From contig CAYURO010000005.1 in NCBI GenBank assembly GCA_964447285.1, positions 1 through 64,000 on the forward strand: a stretch of 64,000 nt of DNA, read 5' to 3'. Both the position numbers and the translations under genes were made by a program. Position 1 is the stretch's first letter; each line of letters opens with the position of its first letter. This DNA is from CAJBNH01 sp964447285. Lineage in GTDB: Bacteria > Myxococcota_A > UBA9042. Shown here piece by piece: positions 8,381 through 16,393 of this stretch. The notes beneath the pieces were generated by a model. It saw only the letters and a list, made by a program, of their open reading frames with translations, did no database searches and was not told the origin of the DNA.

Positions 8381-9229
8381 ATGTCGTCGAGAACGGAGAT
8401 CATCTGGATGATGCTAGGGGTTTCCCTAGCGGTTGCAGGCGGTTGGTGGATGCTGGCCCCTGCATCGACGCCGACCCAGCCTCTGGATGAGGCGCTGGCG
8501 GAGGAGTCTGCGGCCCCCCCGGACGTGTCGCTGCCGTCGTTCGACGTGTTGCCCCCGGCGCCGCGTGAACTTGCCGACCTTGGGCCCGGCGAGCCGGTGC
8601 AGGTACCGCTGGAAGACGGCTCGCGCCTGTCCGCAACCCTGTGGAGGACTGCAGACTTGGCACCCGTGTTGGTCATGACGTCAGGAGCCGAGGAGGACCC
8701 GGGCGATTGGCTGGAGGTGGCGAGAGTCGTACGGGCGTCGCGCGCCGTGAGCCTGCTGCTGGTGGGGCATGTGGCGGAGGGCGGCAAGGCGAGTCCGGGT
8801 GTCGCGTCCGATCCGGTGGCTCGGCAAGTGCAAGCGGCAGTTCGGCTTCGTGCCGTGTTTGGCTGGCTGGCTCTGCAAGACTTCGCAAAGGACATGCCGT
8901 GGGCGGTGCTCTCTTCGCGGGAGGCAGCGGACGCGGCGATGACGGTCGTCGGCGGCGAAGCCAAGGTCCGCGCGACGGTGCTGCTTTCTCCGACGGCGGC
9001 TGCGCCCACGGACGACCTCGCGATGCTGGAGCGGCGGCAGGTGTTTGTGGCCTGTGCCGGTGCCGACACGCTGGGGGACGCGACGGCCCGCGCACTCGAG
9101 GCCACTTTGCAGAATCGCCGTGTCGAACGAGGTGAGGGGGCCGCCAAGGGGTTGGAGTTGCTGCAGCAGTCACGGGTGAAGGCCAGCCTTGCAGGGTGGC
9201 TGTACGCGGCGCTTGGTACGCGTCCCTGA
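8381..9229 (+). CDS. Alpha/beta-hydrolase-like membrane-anchored protein
   Basis: A 282-residue protein with an N-terminal hydrophobic segment (IIWMMLGVSLAVAGGWWML) that should act as a signal anchor, then a Pro/Ala-rich stretch and a domain resembling alpha/beta hydrolases: LAPVLVMTSGAEEDPGDW, a GHVAEGGKASPG loop, and RATVLLSPTAAAPTDD followed by a strand like those carrying the acid residue (QVFVACAGADTL). The position where the GxSxG nucleophile elbow is expected reads WAVLSSREAADAA, so the enzyme may be altered or inactive. The family call is inferred from fold-like spacing only. The start was chosen at the first Met before the anchor. serS follows after 91 bases. Confidence 0.6.
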   Translation: MSSRTEIIWMMLGVSLAVAGGWWMLAPASTPTQPLDEALAEESAAPPDVSLPSFDVLPPAPRELADLGPGEPVQVPLEDGSRLSATLWRTADLAPVLVMTSGAEEDPGDWLEVARVVRASRAVSLLLVGHVAEGGKASPGVASDPVARQVQAAVRLRAVFGWLALQDFAKDMPWAVLSSREAADAAMTVVGGEAKVRATVLLSPTAAAPTDDLAMLERRQVFVACAGADTLGDATARALEATLQNRRVERGEGAAKGLELLQQSRVKASLAGWLYAALGTRP

Positions 9230-9320
9230 CCCTGCCGACAGGTGCGCGTCGCCCGCATCCAAGCTAGACTGCCGCACCCCCACTCGCAGCCCGCAAGCCG
9301 CTGCCCACGGAGATCCGTCC

Positions 9321-10619
9321 ATGCTCGACATCAGGCACGTCGCCGCCCATCCCCAGGAAGTCGCCCGCAACTGCGAGATCCGCAACATGCCCGCGGATGT
9401 GGAGGCGCTGGTCGCCCTGTACCGTGAGCGCAACGCCAAGTTGACTGAGCTGGAGAACGTGCGCGCCGACTCCAATGCCGTCGCCAAGTCAATGCAGGGC
9501 AAGATGACGCCGGAGGAGCGGCAGCAAAAGATTGAGGCGGGACGGGCGCTCAAGCTGCGTGTCGCGGAACTGGAAGCCGTCGTGGGCGAGATAGACCCGC
9601 GGCTGGACACCTGGTTGCGCACGCTGCCGAACCTGACACACCCTGACGTTCCGGTGGGCAACACCGACGACGACCACCGCGAGCTGCGCAAGGTCGGCAC
9701 GCCGCAGCCGTTCGACTTTCAGCCCAAGGACCACGTCCAACTGGGCCAGGATCTCGACCTGATCGACTTTGAAGCGGGTGCGCGGGTTGCAGGGCAGAAG
9801 TTCTATTTCCTGAAGAACGAAGCGGTGTTGCTGGACCTCGCCCTGCAGCGCTTTGCCATCGACCGGCTGATTGCCCACGGCTACATGCCTGTCGTCACGC
9901 CCGACCTTGCGCGGCCTGACATCCTCGAGGGCATCGGCTTCAATCCCCGCGGCGCCGAGTCGCAGGTCTACAGCATTGCCGGTCACGACCTGTGCTTGGT
10001 CGGAACGGCCGAGATCACCATCGGCGGCATGCTTCGCGACACGATCCTGGACCCAGCGAAGCTGCCGATCCGCATCGCCGGGATTTCACACTGCTTCCGA
10101 ACCGAGGCGGGCGCCGGCGGTCGGGAGTCCAAGGGCCTGTACCGCGTGCACCAGTTCACCAAGGTCGAGATGTTCATCTTCTGCGGCTCTGGCACGGCGG
10201 ACGACGGGCGCATGGAGAGCGAGCACTTTCACGACGAGCTGCTGTCGATCGAAGAGGAACTCTTCACGGCCCTGGAGATCCCGTATCGCGTCATCGACGT
10301 GTGCTCGGGCGATCTGGGCGCGCCGGCCTTTCGCAAGTTCGACATCGAGGCGTGGATGCCCGGTCGGCAGGGCGGCAGCTACGGCGAGGTGACGTCGACC
10401 TCGAACTGCACCGACTACCAGTCGCGGCGGTTGGGCATTCGTGCCTACGGTCCCGACGGTGGCAAGCCCCGCGCGGTGCACACGCTGAACGGAACGGCGA
10501 TCGCGTTGTCGCGCGGCATCATCGCGGTGTTGGAAAATCACCAGCAGGCCGACGGATCGATTGCGATCCCCAAGGCGCTGCGGCCGTACCTGCCGTTCGA
10601 GAAGATCGGACCGAAGTAG
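9321..10619 (+). CDS. serS: Seryl-tRNA synthetase
   Basis: Class II aminoacyl-tRNA synthetase charging tRNA-Ser, 432 residues as usual. The N-terminal coiled-coil arm occupies about 1-105 (MLDIRHVAAHPQEV onward, with the antiparallel helices around NAVAKSMQGKMTPEE). The catalytic domain shows motif 2 (SHCFRTEAGAGGRESKGLYR), GEVTSTSNCTDYQSRR, and motif 3 (LNGTAIALSRGIIAVLENHQ). The start codon at 9321 is the canonical MLDIR start, with GGAG upstream. A TAGACT box at 9265-9270 could be a -10 element but no clear -35 goes with it. The gene converges on dapD with nine bases between the stop codons. Confidence 0.97.
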   Translation: MLDIRHVAAHPQEVARNCEIRNMPADVEALVALYRERNAKLTELENVRADSNAVAKSMQGKMTPEERQQKIEAGRALKLRVAELEAVVGEIDPRLDTWLRTLPNLTHPDVPVGNTDDDHRELRKVGTPQPFDFQPKDHVQLGQDLDLIDFEAGARVAGQKFYFLKNEAVLLDLALQRFAIDRLIAHGYMPVVTPDLARPDILEGIGFNPRGAESQVYSIAGHDLCLVGTAEITIGGMLRDTILDPAKLPIRIAGISHCFRTEAGAGGRESKGLYRVHQFTKVEMFIFCGSGTADDGRMESEHFHDELLSIEEELFTALEIPYRVIDVCSGDLGAPAFRKFDIEAWMPGRQGGSYGEVTSTSNCTDYQSRRLGIRAYGPDGGKPRAVHTLNGTAIALSRGIIAVLENHQQADGSIAIPKALRPYLPFEKIGPK

Positions 10620-10628
10620 CCACGCTCG

Positions 10629-11450
10629 CTACACGGGCACCGAGAACTCGCGCAAGGCTTCATTCAGGCTGGTCTTCTGGTCGGTGCTGTCTTTGCGCTT
10701 GCCGATGATGAGGGCGCACGGCACCCCGAACTCACCGGCCGGGAAGCGCTTGTTCCGCACACCGGGAATCACCACCGAGCGGGCCGGGATGCGGCCGCGA
10801 AGCTCGACCACCTCTGGACCCGACACGTCCAGGATGGCCGTGGACGCGGTCAGCACGACGTTGGCGCCAATGACCGCCTCGCGTTCGATGTGCACGCCCT
10901 CGACCAAGATCGCGCGTGAGCCGATGAAGCAGCCGTCCTCGACGATGACCGGTTGCGCTTGGGGGGGTTCCAACACGCCGCCGATGCCCACACCGCCGGA
11001 CAGGTGCACGCGTGCGCCGATCTGGGCGCAGGAGCCGACGGTGGCCCAAGTGTCGACCATGGTGCCCGCGCCGACCCACGCCCCGATGTTGACGTAACCC
11101 GGCATCAGGATGACCCCAGGCTGCAGGAACGAGCCGTAGCGCGCCGTCCCGGGCGGCACCACGCGCACGCCCGCTGCCCGCAGGTGGTGCTTGAGCGGGA
11201 TCTTGTCGTGGAACTCGAACGGGCCCACTTCGTGGACTTGCAGGGCGGCGATCGAGAAGTACAGCAGGATCGCTTCCTTGACCCAAGCGTTGACCTGCCA
11301 GGTACCGTCCGCCAACGGCTCGGCCACGCGGACCAGACCGCGGTCAAGCGCAGCGATCGTGTCCAGCACGGCCTCGGAGTGGCGCCGGTCGGAGAGCAGG
11401 CTGCGATCGAGATAAGCCTCGGACACGAGGCCTGCATTCGAGTGGGGCAT
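10629..11450 (-). CDS. dapD: 2,3,4,5-tetrahydropyridine-2,6-dicarboxylate N-succinyltransferase
   Basis: Lysine/meso-diaminopimelate pathway enzyme, succinylating tetrahydrodipicolinate; 273 residues, the family norm. The N-terminal helical part contains NAWVKEAILLYF and FEFHDKIPLK; the C-terminal left-handed beta helix shows hexapeptide-repeat strings such as VILMPGYVNIGAWVGAGTMV and DTWATVGSCAQIGARVHLSGGVGIGGVLEP, all diagnostic of DapD. GGAGG precedes the ATG. It is the last gene of the gap-pgk-tpiA-secG-dapD run, 44 bases after secG, which ties it to the same transcript if no terminator intervenes. Confidence 0.95.
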   Translation of the reverse strand: MPHSNAGLVSEAYLDRSLLSDRRHSEAVLDTIAALDRGLVRVAEPLADGTWQVNAWVKEAILLYFSIAALQVHEVGPFEFHDKIPLKHHLRAAGVRVVPPGTARYGSFLQPGVILMPGYVNIGAWVGAGTMVDTWATVGSCAQIGARVHLSGGVGIGGVLEPPQAQPVIVEDGCFIGSRAILVEGVHIEREAVIGANVVLTASTAILDVSGPEVVELRGRIPARSVVIPGVRNKRFPAGEFGVPCALIIGKRKDSTDQKTSLNEALREFSVPV

Positions 11451-11494
11451 CGTGGACCTCCGAAGCGCCGCTTGCGAGCGGCTCGGGGCGAGAG

Positions 11495-11890
11495 CTACGG
11501 CGCGACGGGCGTGGGGGCCGCCGGAGCCGGAGCCGCCGGGACCGCCGCAGGTGCCACAGGAGTCGGCGCTGGGGCGTCGGCTTTCGCGGGGGCAGGTGCA
11601 GGAGCGGGAGCCACCGGGGTAGCGGGGGCACCGACCGACTCGACGGCCGAGCTCTCCGCGCCGACGCGCGCCAGCAGGATCGACAGGATCATGAAGAGCG
11701 CCGCCGCCCCTGTCGTGAGCCGAGTCATGACCGTGGACGCGCCGCGGCCGCCGAACACCGAGCCGGTGCTGGAGCCGGCCCCGAAGACCGCGCCGCCGCG
11801 ACCGCCGCCCTTGCCAGGCTGCAGCAGCACCACGACGATCAGGAACAGGCAGATGAGGATGTAGATGGCGATGACCAGATAATAGAGCAC
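11495..11890 (-). CDS. secG: Protein translocase subunit SecG with a Pro-Ala-rich tail
   Basis: Small membrane subunit of the SecYEG channel, 131 residues. Two transmembrane helices flank the conserved VVLLQPGKGGGRGGAVFG loop (helix one about 2-23, helix two about 57-75), which is typical SecG. After residue 80 comes an extra tail of about 50 residues made almost only of Ala, Pro, Val and Thr with few charges, not found in short SecG proteins. Initiation is at GTG 11890 with AGAGGGG eight bases upstream. The tpiA-secG order is widely conserved in bacteria, which supports the call. Confidence 0.92.
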   Translation of the reverse strand: MLYYLVIAIYILICLFLIVVVLLQPGKGGGRGGAVFGAGSSTGSVFGGRGASTVMTRLTTGAAALFMILSILLARVGAESSAVESVGAPATPVAPAPAPAPAKADAPAPTPVAPAAVPAAPAPAAPTPVAP

Positions 11891-11950
11891 GGGACCCCTC
11901 TTCTCACGCCACGCTGGGTGGCTTCCGACACGATTCTACCTGCGAAGCCG

Positions 11951-12709
11951 CTAGGCGCGGGCCTTGACGATCTGCGCGAATTCCTCGCCTTTCAAGCTGG
12001 CACCCCCGACGAGCATGCCGTCGATGTCCGGCTGGGTGAACAGACCCGCCGCGTTCGAACCCTTGACGCTGCCGCCGTACTGGATACGGGTGGCGGTCGC
12101 AAACGACGCGCCGTGCAGGTCGGCAAGCTTCTGACGGATGTAGGCGTGGACCTCTTGCGCCTGCTCTGGCGAGGCGGTCAGCCCGGTCCCGATGGCCCAA
12201 ACCGGCTCATAGGCTAGCACGAGGTCGGCCAGCCGTCCCACCGGAATCGAGGCAATCGCGGACTGCAGCTGCCGGGCGACCACCTGAAAGGTCTGGTTGC
12301 TCTTGCGTTCCTCAAGCAGCTCGCCGATGCACAGCACGGGCTTCAAGCCTGCGTCCAGTGCCGCAAGCAGCTTGCGACCCACCACGGCGTCGGTGTCGCC
12401 GAACACGCTGCGTCGCTCTGAGTGGCCGACCAGCACGTGAGAGCAACCCACCGACTTGAGCATCGTCGCGGTGACAGCGCCCGTGAATGCTCCGCTCTTC
12501 TCGAAGTGCAGATCTTGGCCGCCGACCTGGATGGCCGAGCCCTCGACGCGGTCTGCGACGGTCTTGAGGAACGGGAACGGCGGAAAGAGGATGACTTCAG
12601 CGCCGCGGGAGGAGCCCAAGCGGTTGCGAACGTCGGTCGCCAGCGCGACGGCCTCGGTCAGGTCGAGGTGCATCTTCCAGTTGCCGCCGATGACGGGAAC
12701 GCGTGCCAT
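11951..12709 (-). CDS. tpiA: Triosephosphate isomerase
   Basis: Interconverts dihydroxyacetone phosphate and glyceraldehyde 3-phosphate; 252 residues. Catalytic elements are intact: GGNWKM (Asn, Lys), VLVGHSERR (His), the glutamate in LAYEPVWAIGTG with flexible loop 6, and phosphate-binding YGGSVKGSNA and GMLVGGASLK. The ATG is preceded by TAGGAG. It starts 35 bases after pgk, so both are co-transcribed. Compared with pgk next door, this enzyme looks fully canonical. Confidence 0.96.
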   Translation of the reverse strand: MARVPVIGGNWKMHLDLTEAVALATDVRNRLGSSRGAEVILFPPFPFLKTVADRVEGSAIQVGGQDLHFEKSGAFTGAVTATMLKSVGCSHVLVGHSERRSVFGDTDAVVGRKLLAALDAGLKPVLCIGELLEERKSNQTFQVVARQLQSAIASIPVGRLADLVLAYEPVWAIGTGLTASPEQAQEVHAYIRQKLADLHGASFATATRIQYGGSVKGSNAAGLFTQPDIDGMLVGGASLKGEEFAQIVKARA

Positions 12710-12744
12710 GGTGAACTCCTATGCCCCCCTGAACCCTTGATCGA

Positions 12745-13989
12745 CTAGCGCCGTCCGCCCCGGAGCGCTGCGATGCCCGGCATCTGCCGACCCGCCAGAA
12801 ACTCGAGCGCCGCGAGGCCACCCGTCGACACGTGCGACAACAACGGCGTGACCCCCGCCCGCCGCACCGCCGCCGCCGTCTCGTTGCCGATGATGACGCT
12901 GTGCGCCGCTGTCTGTGCAATCGCCTTGGCCACGGACCAAGTGCCGGTGGAGAACCGATCGACCTCAACGTGGCCCATGGGACCGTTCCACAGCACGGTG
13001 CGGGGCGAGCTGCGGGTGCCGGGATGCGTGCCGGCGAGCAAATCGGTGAAGAGCTGGACCGTGCGGGGGCCGATGTCGACGGCGAAGTCAGTCTCGGCGA
13101 AGTCCTGGGCCTCGACCACCCGCGTGGGGGCGTCAGGAGCGAACTCAGTCACGACGACGTGGTCAACCGGCAACCAGACGTTGAGATCGCGTTCTGCACA
13201 GCGCGCCAGCACGTGGCGGGCGCGGGCGACGTGGTCGCGCTCGATGAGGGAGGTGCCGGTCTCGCGCCCTTGGGCAGCCAAGAACGTGAGCGCCATCTGG
13301 CCGCCCAACAGCAGGGACGACACTTGGGGAAGTAGCGCCTCGATCAGGTCGATCTTCTCGCTGACCCGCGCGCCGCCGACGATCGCCAGATAGGGCATCT
13401 CAGGGCCGGTGACCAGTTTGGAGAGCACCTCGAGTTCCCGCTCGAGCGCCAAGCCAGCGCTGCGCATGGGGGTCATCTTGGGCAGGGCAACGGTCGATGC
13501 CGCGTTTTCGTGAACCGTGCTGAAGGCGTCGTTGACGTACACGTCGCAACAGTCGAGCAGCTTGCGTGCGAAGTCGTCGCCGTTGGTGCGTTCCCCGGGC
13601 TGGAAGCGCAGGTTCTCGAGCAACACCACCTGACCGGCGCGTTGGTTGGCGATCAGGTGAGATGCGGCATCGCCAATGCAGTCGTCGGGCAAGAGCAGCT
13701 CGCAATCCAAAGACTCGGCCAGCCATCGTGCGACGGGCTCCAGCGAGTCCTTGACCGCCCGCTTGCCCTTGGGCTCGCCCAGATGGCCGCACACGATCAG
13801 TCGCGCTTCTTGTTGGCGAAGGTACTGCAGGGTCGGCAGAGCCGCGCGAAGGCGGGCGTCGTCAAGCACGGCGCCGTCGGCATCCAGTGGGACGTCGAGG
13901 TCGCTGCGCACGAGCACGCGCTTGGTCGCGACGTGCATGTCGCGCACGGAGCGGATGTTCCATTCCTTCAGTAGATCACCGGGTTCCAC
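12745..13989 (-). CDS. pgk: Phosphoglycerate kinase homologue with altered active-site residues
   Basis: A 414-residue protein of the PGK fold between gap and tpiA. Fold signatures are clear: RVLVRSDLDVP, VVLLENLRFQPGERTN, VLWNGPMGHVE, STGGLAALEF. Several residues that are near-invariant in PGK are different: Asn to Asp32 in RSDLDVP; SHLGRP is GHLGEP (Glu72 for Arg); DAFGTAHRA is DAFSTVHEN (Glu161 for Arg); GGxKVSxK is GGARVSEK (Arg208 for Lys); the glycine-rich GGGDT is IGNET (367-371); GGGA is GGLA (390-393). Arg28, Arg46, His69, Arg128 and Lys212 remain. The GTG at 13989 is chosen because GGGAG lies six bases upstream and IRSVRDMHVATKRV matches the usual N-terminus. It may be a working but divergent PGK or a paralogue with another role. 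Confidence 0.85.
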   Translation of the reverse strand: MEPGDLLKEWNIRSVRDMHVATKRVLVRSDLDVPLDADGAVLDDARLRAALPTLQYLRQQEARLIVCGHLGEPKGKRAVKDSLEPVARWLAESLDCELLLPDDCIGDAASHLIANQRAGQVVLLENLRFQPGERTNGDDFARKLLDCCDVYVNDAFSTVHENAASTVALPKMTPMRSAGLALERELEVLSKLVTGPEMPYLAIVGGARVSEKIDLIEALLPQVSSLLLGGQMALTFLAAQGRETGTSLIERDHVARARHVLARCAERDLNVWLPVDHVVVTEFAPDAPTRVVEAQDFAETDFAVDIGPRTVQLFTDLLAGTHPGTRSSPRTVLWNGPMGHVEVDRFSTGTWSVAKAIAQTAAHSVIIGNETAAAVRRAGVTPLLSHVSTGGLAALEFLAGRQMPGIAALRGGRR

Positions 13990-14052
13990 GAATTCTCCCT
14001 GCGCGCTTCCCGTGTCTTGCCAGACGGCGCCCCGCGGGTGGGCAGAAACGGA

Positions 14053-14084
14053 CACGCGCGCAGGACCGAAGCCCTGCGCGCGTG
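14053..14084 (-). terminator. Strong hairpin with UUCG loop between gap and pgk (proximal to pgk)
   Basis: A perfect 12-base inverted repeat (14053-14064 with 14073-14084). Read as minus-strand RNA the loop extends by a G-U and a C-G pair around UUCG, giving a 14-pair stem with a stable tetraloop. It is followed by CCGUUUC, not a long U run. It could attenuate read-through into pgk or mark an RNA processing/stability site. Confidence 0.6.
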
Positions 14085-14096
14085 CCCCTGGAAACG

Positions 14097-14121
14097 GGAC
14101 CGGAACCGAAGGGTCCGGTCC
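14097..14121 (-). terminator. Hairpin with CUUCGG loop directly downstream of gap
   Basis: An 8-base perfect inverted repeat (14097-14104 with 14114-14121). On the minus strand the loop contains CUUCGG. It is followed by CGUUUCC, like the neighbouring hairpin at 14053-14084. It starts 13 bases after the gap stop codon. Confidence 0.5.
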
Positions 14122-14134
14122 GGCGTCGACCGCG

Positions 14135-15166
14135 CTACGCGAAGCGCTTGACGATGCTGCTGGTCAGGACGTAGAGCCGCGTCGAGTAGCCCCACTCGTT
14201 GTCGTACCAGGCCACCACCTTGACGTGGTTGCCGCCCTGGACATGCGTCAACTGGCTGTCGACGATCGAGCCCGTGCCGTCGCCGATCATGTCGCTGGAG
14301 ACGACCGGCTGGTCCTCGATGCGCATGGCACCGACTGCGCCGTTCTTGGCGGCAGCGCGCAGGACGTCGTTGACCTCCGCGATGGTCGTGGTCTTCTCGG
14401 TCTCGATCACCAGATCGACGAGCGAGACGTCCAGAACCGGAACGCGCAGGGCCACGCCGTACAACTTGCCGTCCAGCTTGGGGACCACGAGACCGATGGC
14501 CTTGGCAGCGCCAGTCGAGGTCGGAACGATGTTTTGCGCAGAGGCGCGACCGCGGCGGAAGTCCTTCTTGTGCACGATGTCGAGCACGGCCTGATCGCCC
14601 GTGTAGGCGTGGACCGTCGTCATCATGCCGACCTTGATGCCGAACGCGTCGTCCAGCGCCTTGGCGACGGGCGCGAGGCACGTCGTCGTGCAGGAAGCCG
14701 CGGAGATGACGGTGTGCTCGGCCTTGAGCACTTCGTCGTTGATGCCGGCCACGACGGTGGCGTCGGGCTTGTCCTTGCCGTCGCCGGGGGCCGAGATGAT
14801 GACGCGCTTGGCACCCGCGGTCAGGTGCGAGGCAGCGGCAGCGCGCTTGACGAACTTGCCGGTCGACTCGATGACGACATCGACGCCCAGATCCTTCCAG
14901 GGGAGCAGGGTGGGGTCCATCTGCGAGAACAGCTTCACCTGGTGGCGGCCGATGACGAGCGTGTCGCCCTCGAGCTTGACCTCAGCGTCGAGCTTGCGGT
15001 GGGTGGTGTCGAACTTCATCAGGTACGCCAAGGCTTCTGCGGGGGCCAGATCGTTGGCGGCGACGATGTCGAACGGGCAGTTGGGGTCGGTGGCGGCGAT
15101 GCGCGCGAAGATGCGGCCGATGCGACCCAGACCATTGATCGCGATGCGAGGACGATGTGCAGTCAT
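14135..15166 (-). CDS. gap: Glyceraldehyde-3-phosphate dehydrogenase, type I
   Basis: NAD-dependent phosphorylating GAPDH, 343 residues. The Rossmann start INGLGRIGR, catalytic Cys159 in SAASCTTTC, His186 in MTTVHAYTG, the phosphate-site string QNIVPTSTGAAKAIG, Arg in ALRVPVLDVS and WYDNEWGYS are all present. The canonical SNASCTTNC is SAASCTTTC here, so two asparagines near the active cysteine are replaced. FDTTHRKLDAEV is slightly variant too. The start at 15166 has only GGGTGA upstream. It is the first gene of the glycolytic operon, under the promoter at 15278-15306. Confidence 0.95.
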   Translation of the reverse strand: MTAHRPRIAINGLGRIGRIFARIAATDPNCPFDIVAANDLAPAEALAYLMKFDTTHRKLDAEVKLEGDTLVIGRHQVKLFSQMDPTLLPWKDLGVDVVIESTGKFVKRAAAASHLTAGAKRVIISAPGDGKDKPDATVVAGINDEVLKAEHTVISAASCTTTCLAPVAKALDDAFGIKVGMMTTVHAYTGDQAVLDIVHKKDFRRGRASAQNIVPTSTGAAKAIGLVVPKLDGKLYGVALRVPVLDVSLVDLVIETEKTTTIAEVNDVLRAAAKNGAVGAMRIEDQPVVSSDMIGDGTGSIVDSQLTHVQGGNHVKVVAWYDNEWGYSTRLYVLTSSIVKRFA

Positions 15167-15180
15167 GCTTCACCCGTGCA

Positions 15181-15202
15181 CACGGCCGGGGGGCTGGCCG
15201 TG
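15181..15202 (-). promoter_or_regulatory. Hairpin in the gap leader
   Basis: Inverted repeat CACGGCC (15181-15187) and GGCCGTG (15196-15202) with an eight-base loop, ending 14 bases before the gap ATG. It could limit access to the weak ribosome binding site. Whether it is regulatory is inference. Confidence 0.3.
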
Positions 15203-15277
15203 CAAGAGGAGCGCCATCGACCGAACATCCGCACTGGCGCCTGCCAGGGGAAGAGTCGGCCGAAATCGCGGCGCAGT

Positions 15278-15306
15278 ATGGTAAAAGCGCGGGTCTCCGA
15301 AGTCAA
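15278..15306 (-). promoter_or_regulatory. Predicted promoter of the gap-pgk-tpiA-secG-dapD operon
   Basis: On the minus strand TTGACT (15306-15301), 17-base spacer, TACCAT (15283-15278). It predicts a leader of about 105 bases before gap. Confidence 0.6.
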
Positions 15307-15466
15307 TGCGAGGCCCGGTGGCCACCCCTTTTCCACGCGGACCGGAAAGCGTTGCGGATTCCGGGAGGTCGCTGCGGCGGCAAGGGGCGGAGCGGAGGTT
15401 ACCTGAGTTCTGCGTCAGGGGGATGCGTTTCGCTGGAAAAGCGTGCAGTGAACCGGTGCGGCGCGG

Positions 15467-16393
15467 TCAGCGGTGCGGACCGCTGAGCGACTCGAGCAGG
15501 GCGGCGACCTGGGCCCCGGTATGCGCCAGCTGTCGCAGGCCGGCCGCCATCGCGACCATCAGGCCGGTGATGCCGAGCCCGCAGACGGCGCCCACGATGG
15601 CACCGGCCGTGACGAGAACGGATCCGCCGGCACCGACAAGCACGCTGCCCAGCACGGCGATCAGCGCCGCAAACGAGATCGTTCCGAACAAGCCGGCGCC
15701 GATTTCCAGCCCTCGGGCCATCAAGTCCAGCGTGGCAAGTCGCGCGCGATGCTCGGTGATCAGCGTGACCATGCGGTCGGGTTGCAGAGGAAACACAGAC
15801 GGAATGCTGGGTTGGCCGCCGCGCCATGCCGGCGCCGGGGCCGGTTGCGGCAGGATGGTCTGCTGCTGCGAGCCCTGAGAAGGCGGTGGACCGCGACGCA
15901 CCAACTTCCCGGCCGACGGGGGCGGCGGCTGGGGAGCACCGCGGGGGGAAGGGGCGTCGCCGGGCGAGAACATGCGGATGACGTCGGATGTTTCGCGGGC
16001 TCGCGGCGGACGTTGAGGGTCGCCGGAGCGCACCGGGTGCACCAAACCGGGGTCGGCGCGGCGGGGCGCAGATGGCAGCTTGGGCGGCTGCTCCATGCCG
16101 GGCGGCAGCAGCGTGGGGCGCCGGTCGCGGGGAGCGGGCACCCGCCTGAGCAGATCGGCTTGCTGACGTGCGCGCAGGGCTTCGGGAAGCTCGGGTTCGT
16201 CGGGCAGCGCGGCGATGTCCACATGCTCGGCCGTAGAGGCTCGCATGGGAGTGCCGTCGGGAAACGCATCCGGCAGGTCGTCGGGCGGTATCGGCGGCGC
16301 TGCTGTCCCCTGCGTCCTGCCGTGCAACGGCGGTGTCGGGGCGGTGGTCGCCTTGGGGCGCGGGACTGGGGGGGGCCGCTCGTCGGAGCTCAT
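15467..16393 (-). CDS. Proline-rich protein with C-terminal membrane helices
   Basis: A 308-residue protein of unknown function. About 200 N-terminal residues are rich in Pro and Arg and look disordered (PPPVPRPKATTAPTPP at the start). Residues about 205-240 may be helical (ITEHRARLATLDLMARGLEIGAG), and the remainder forms two hydrophobic segments rich in Gly, Ala and Val (FGTISFAALIAVLGSVLVGA and TAGAIVGAVCGLGITGLMVA), so it is probably an inner-membrane protein with a cytoplasmic disordered head. Start ATG 16393 overlaps the stop of the upstream gene by four bases (ATGA), indicating translational coupling and a shared job. No family recognised. Confidence 0.7.
   Translation of the reverse strand: MSSDERPPPVPRPKATTAPTPPLHGRTQGTAAPPIPPDDLPDAFPDGTPMRASTAEHVDIAALPDEPELPEALRARQQADLLRRVPAPRDRRPTLLPPGMEQPPKLPSAPRRADPGLVHPVRSGDPQRPPRARETSDVIRMFSPGDAPSPRGAPQPPPPSAGKLVRRGPPPSQGSQQQTILPQPAPAPAWRGGQPSIPSVFPLQPDRMVTLITEHRARLATLDLMARGLEIGAGLFGTISFAALIAVLGSVLVGAGGSVLVTAGAIVGAVCGLGITGLMVAMAAGLRQLAHTGAQVAALLESLSGPHR

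Larger units (their letters stand above)
15167..15466. other. 300-base intergenic region upstream of gap
   Basis: Holds the gap promoter and its 5' leader in the half next to gap. The half next to the 15467 gene (about 15310-15466) shows no gene, no clear terminator and no repeat that I can support. Confidence 0.6.
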
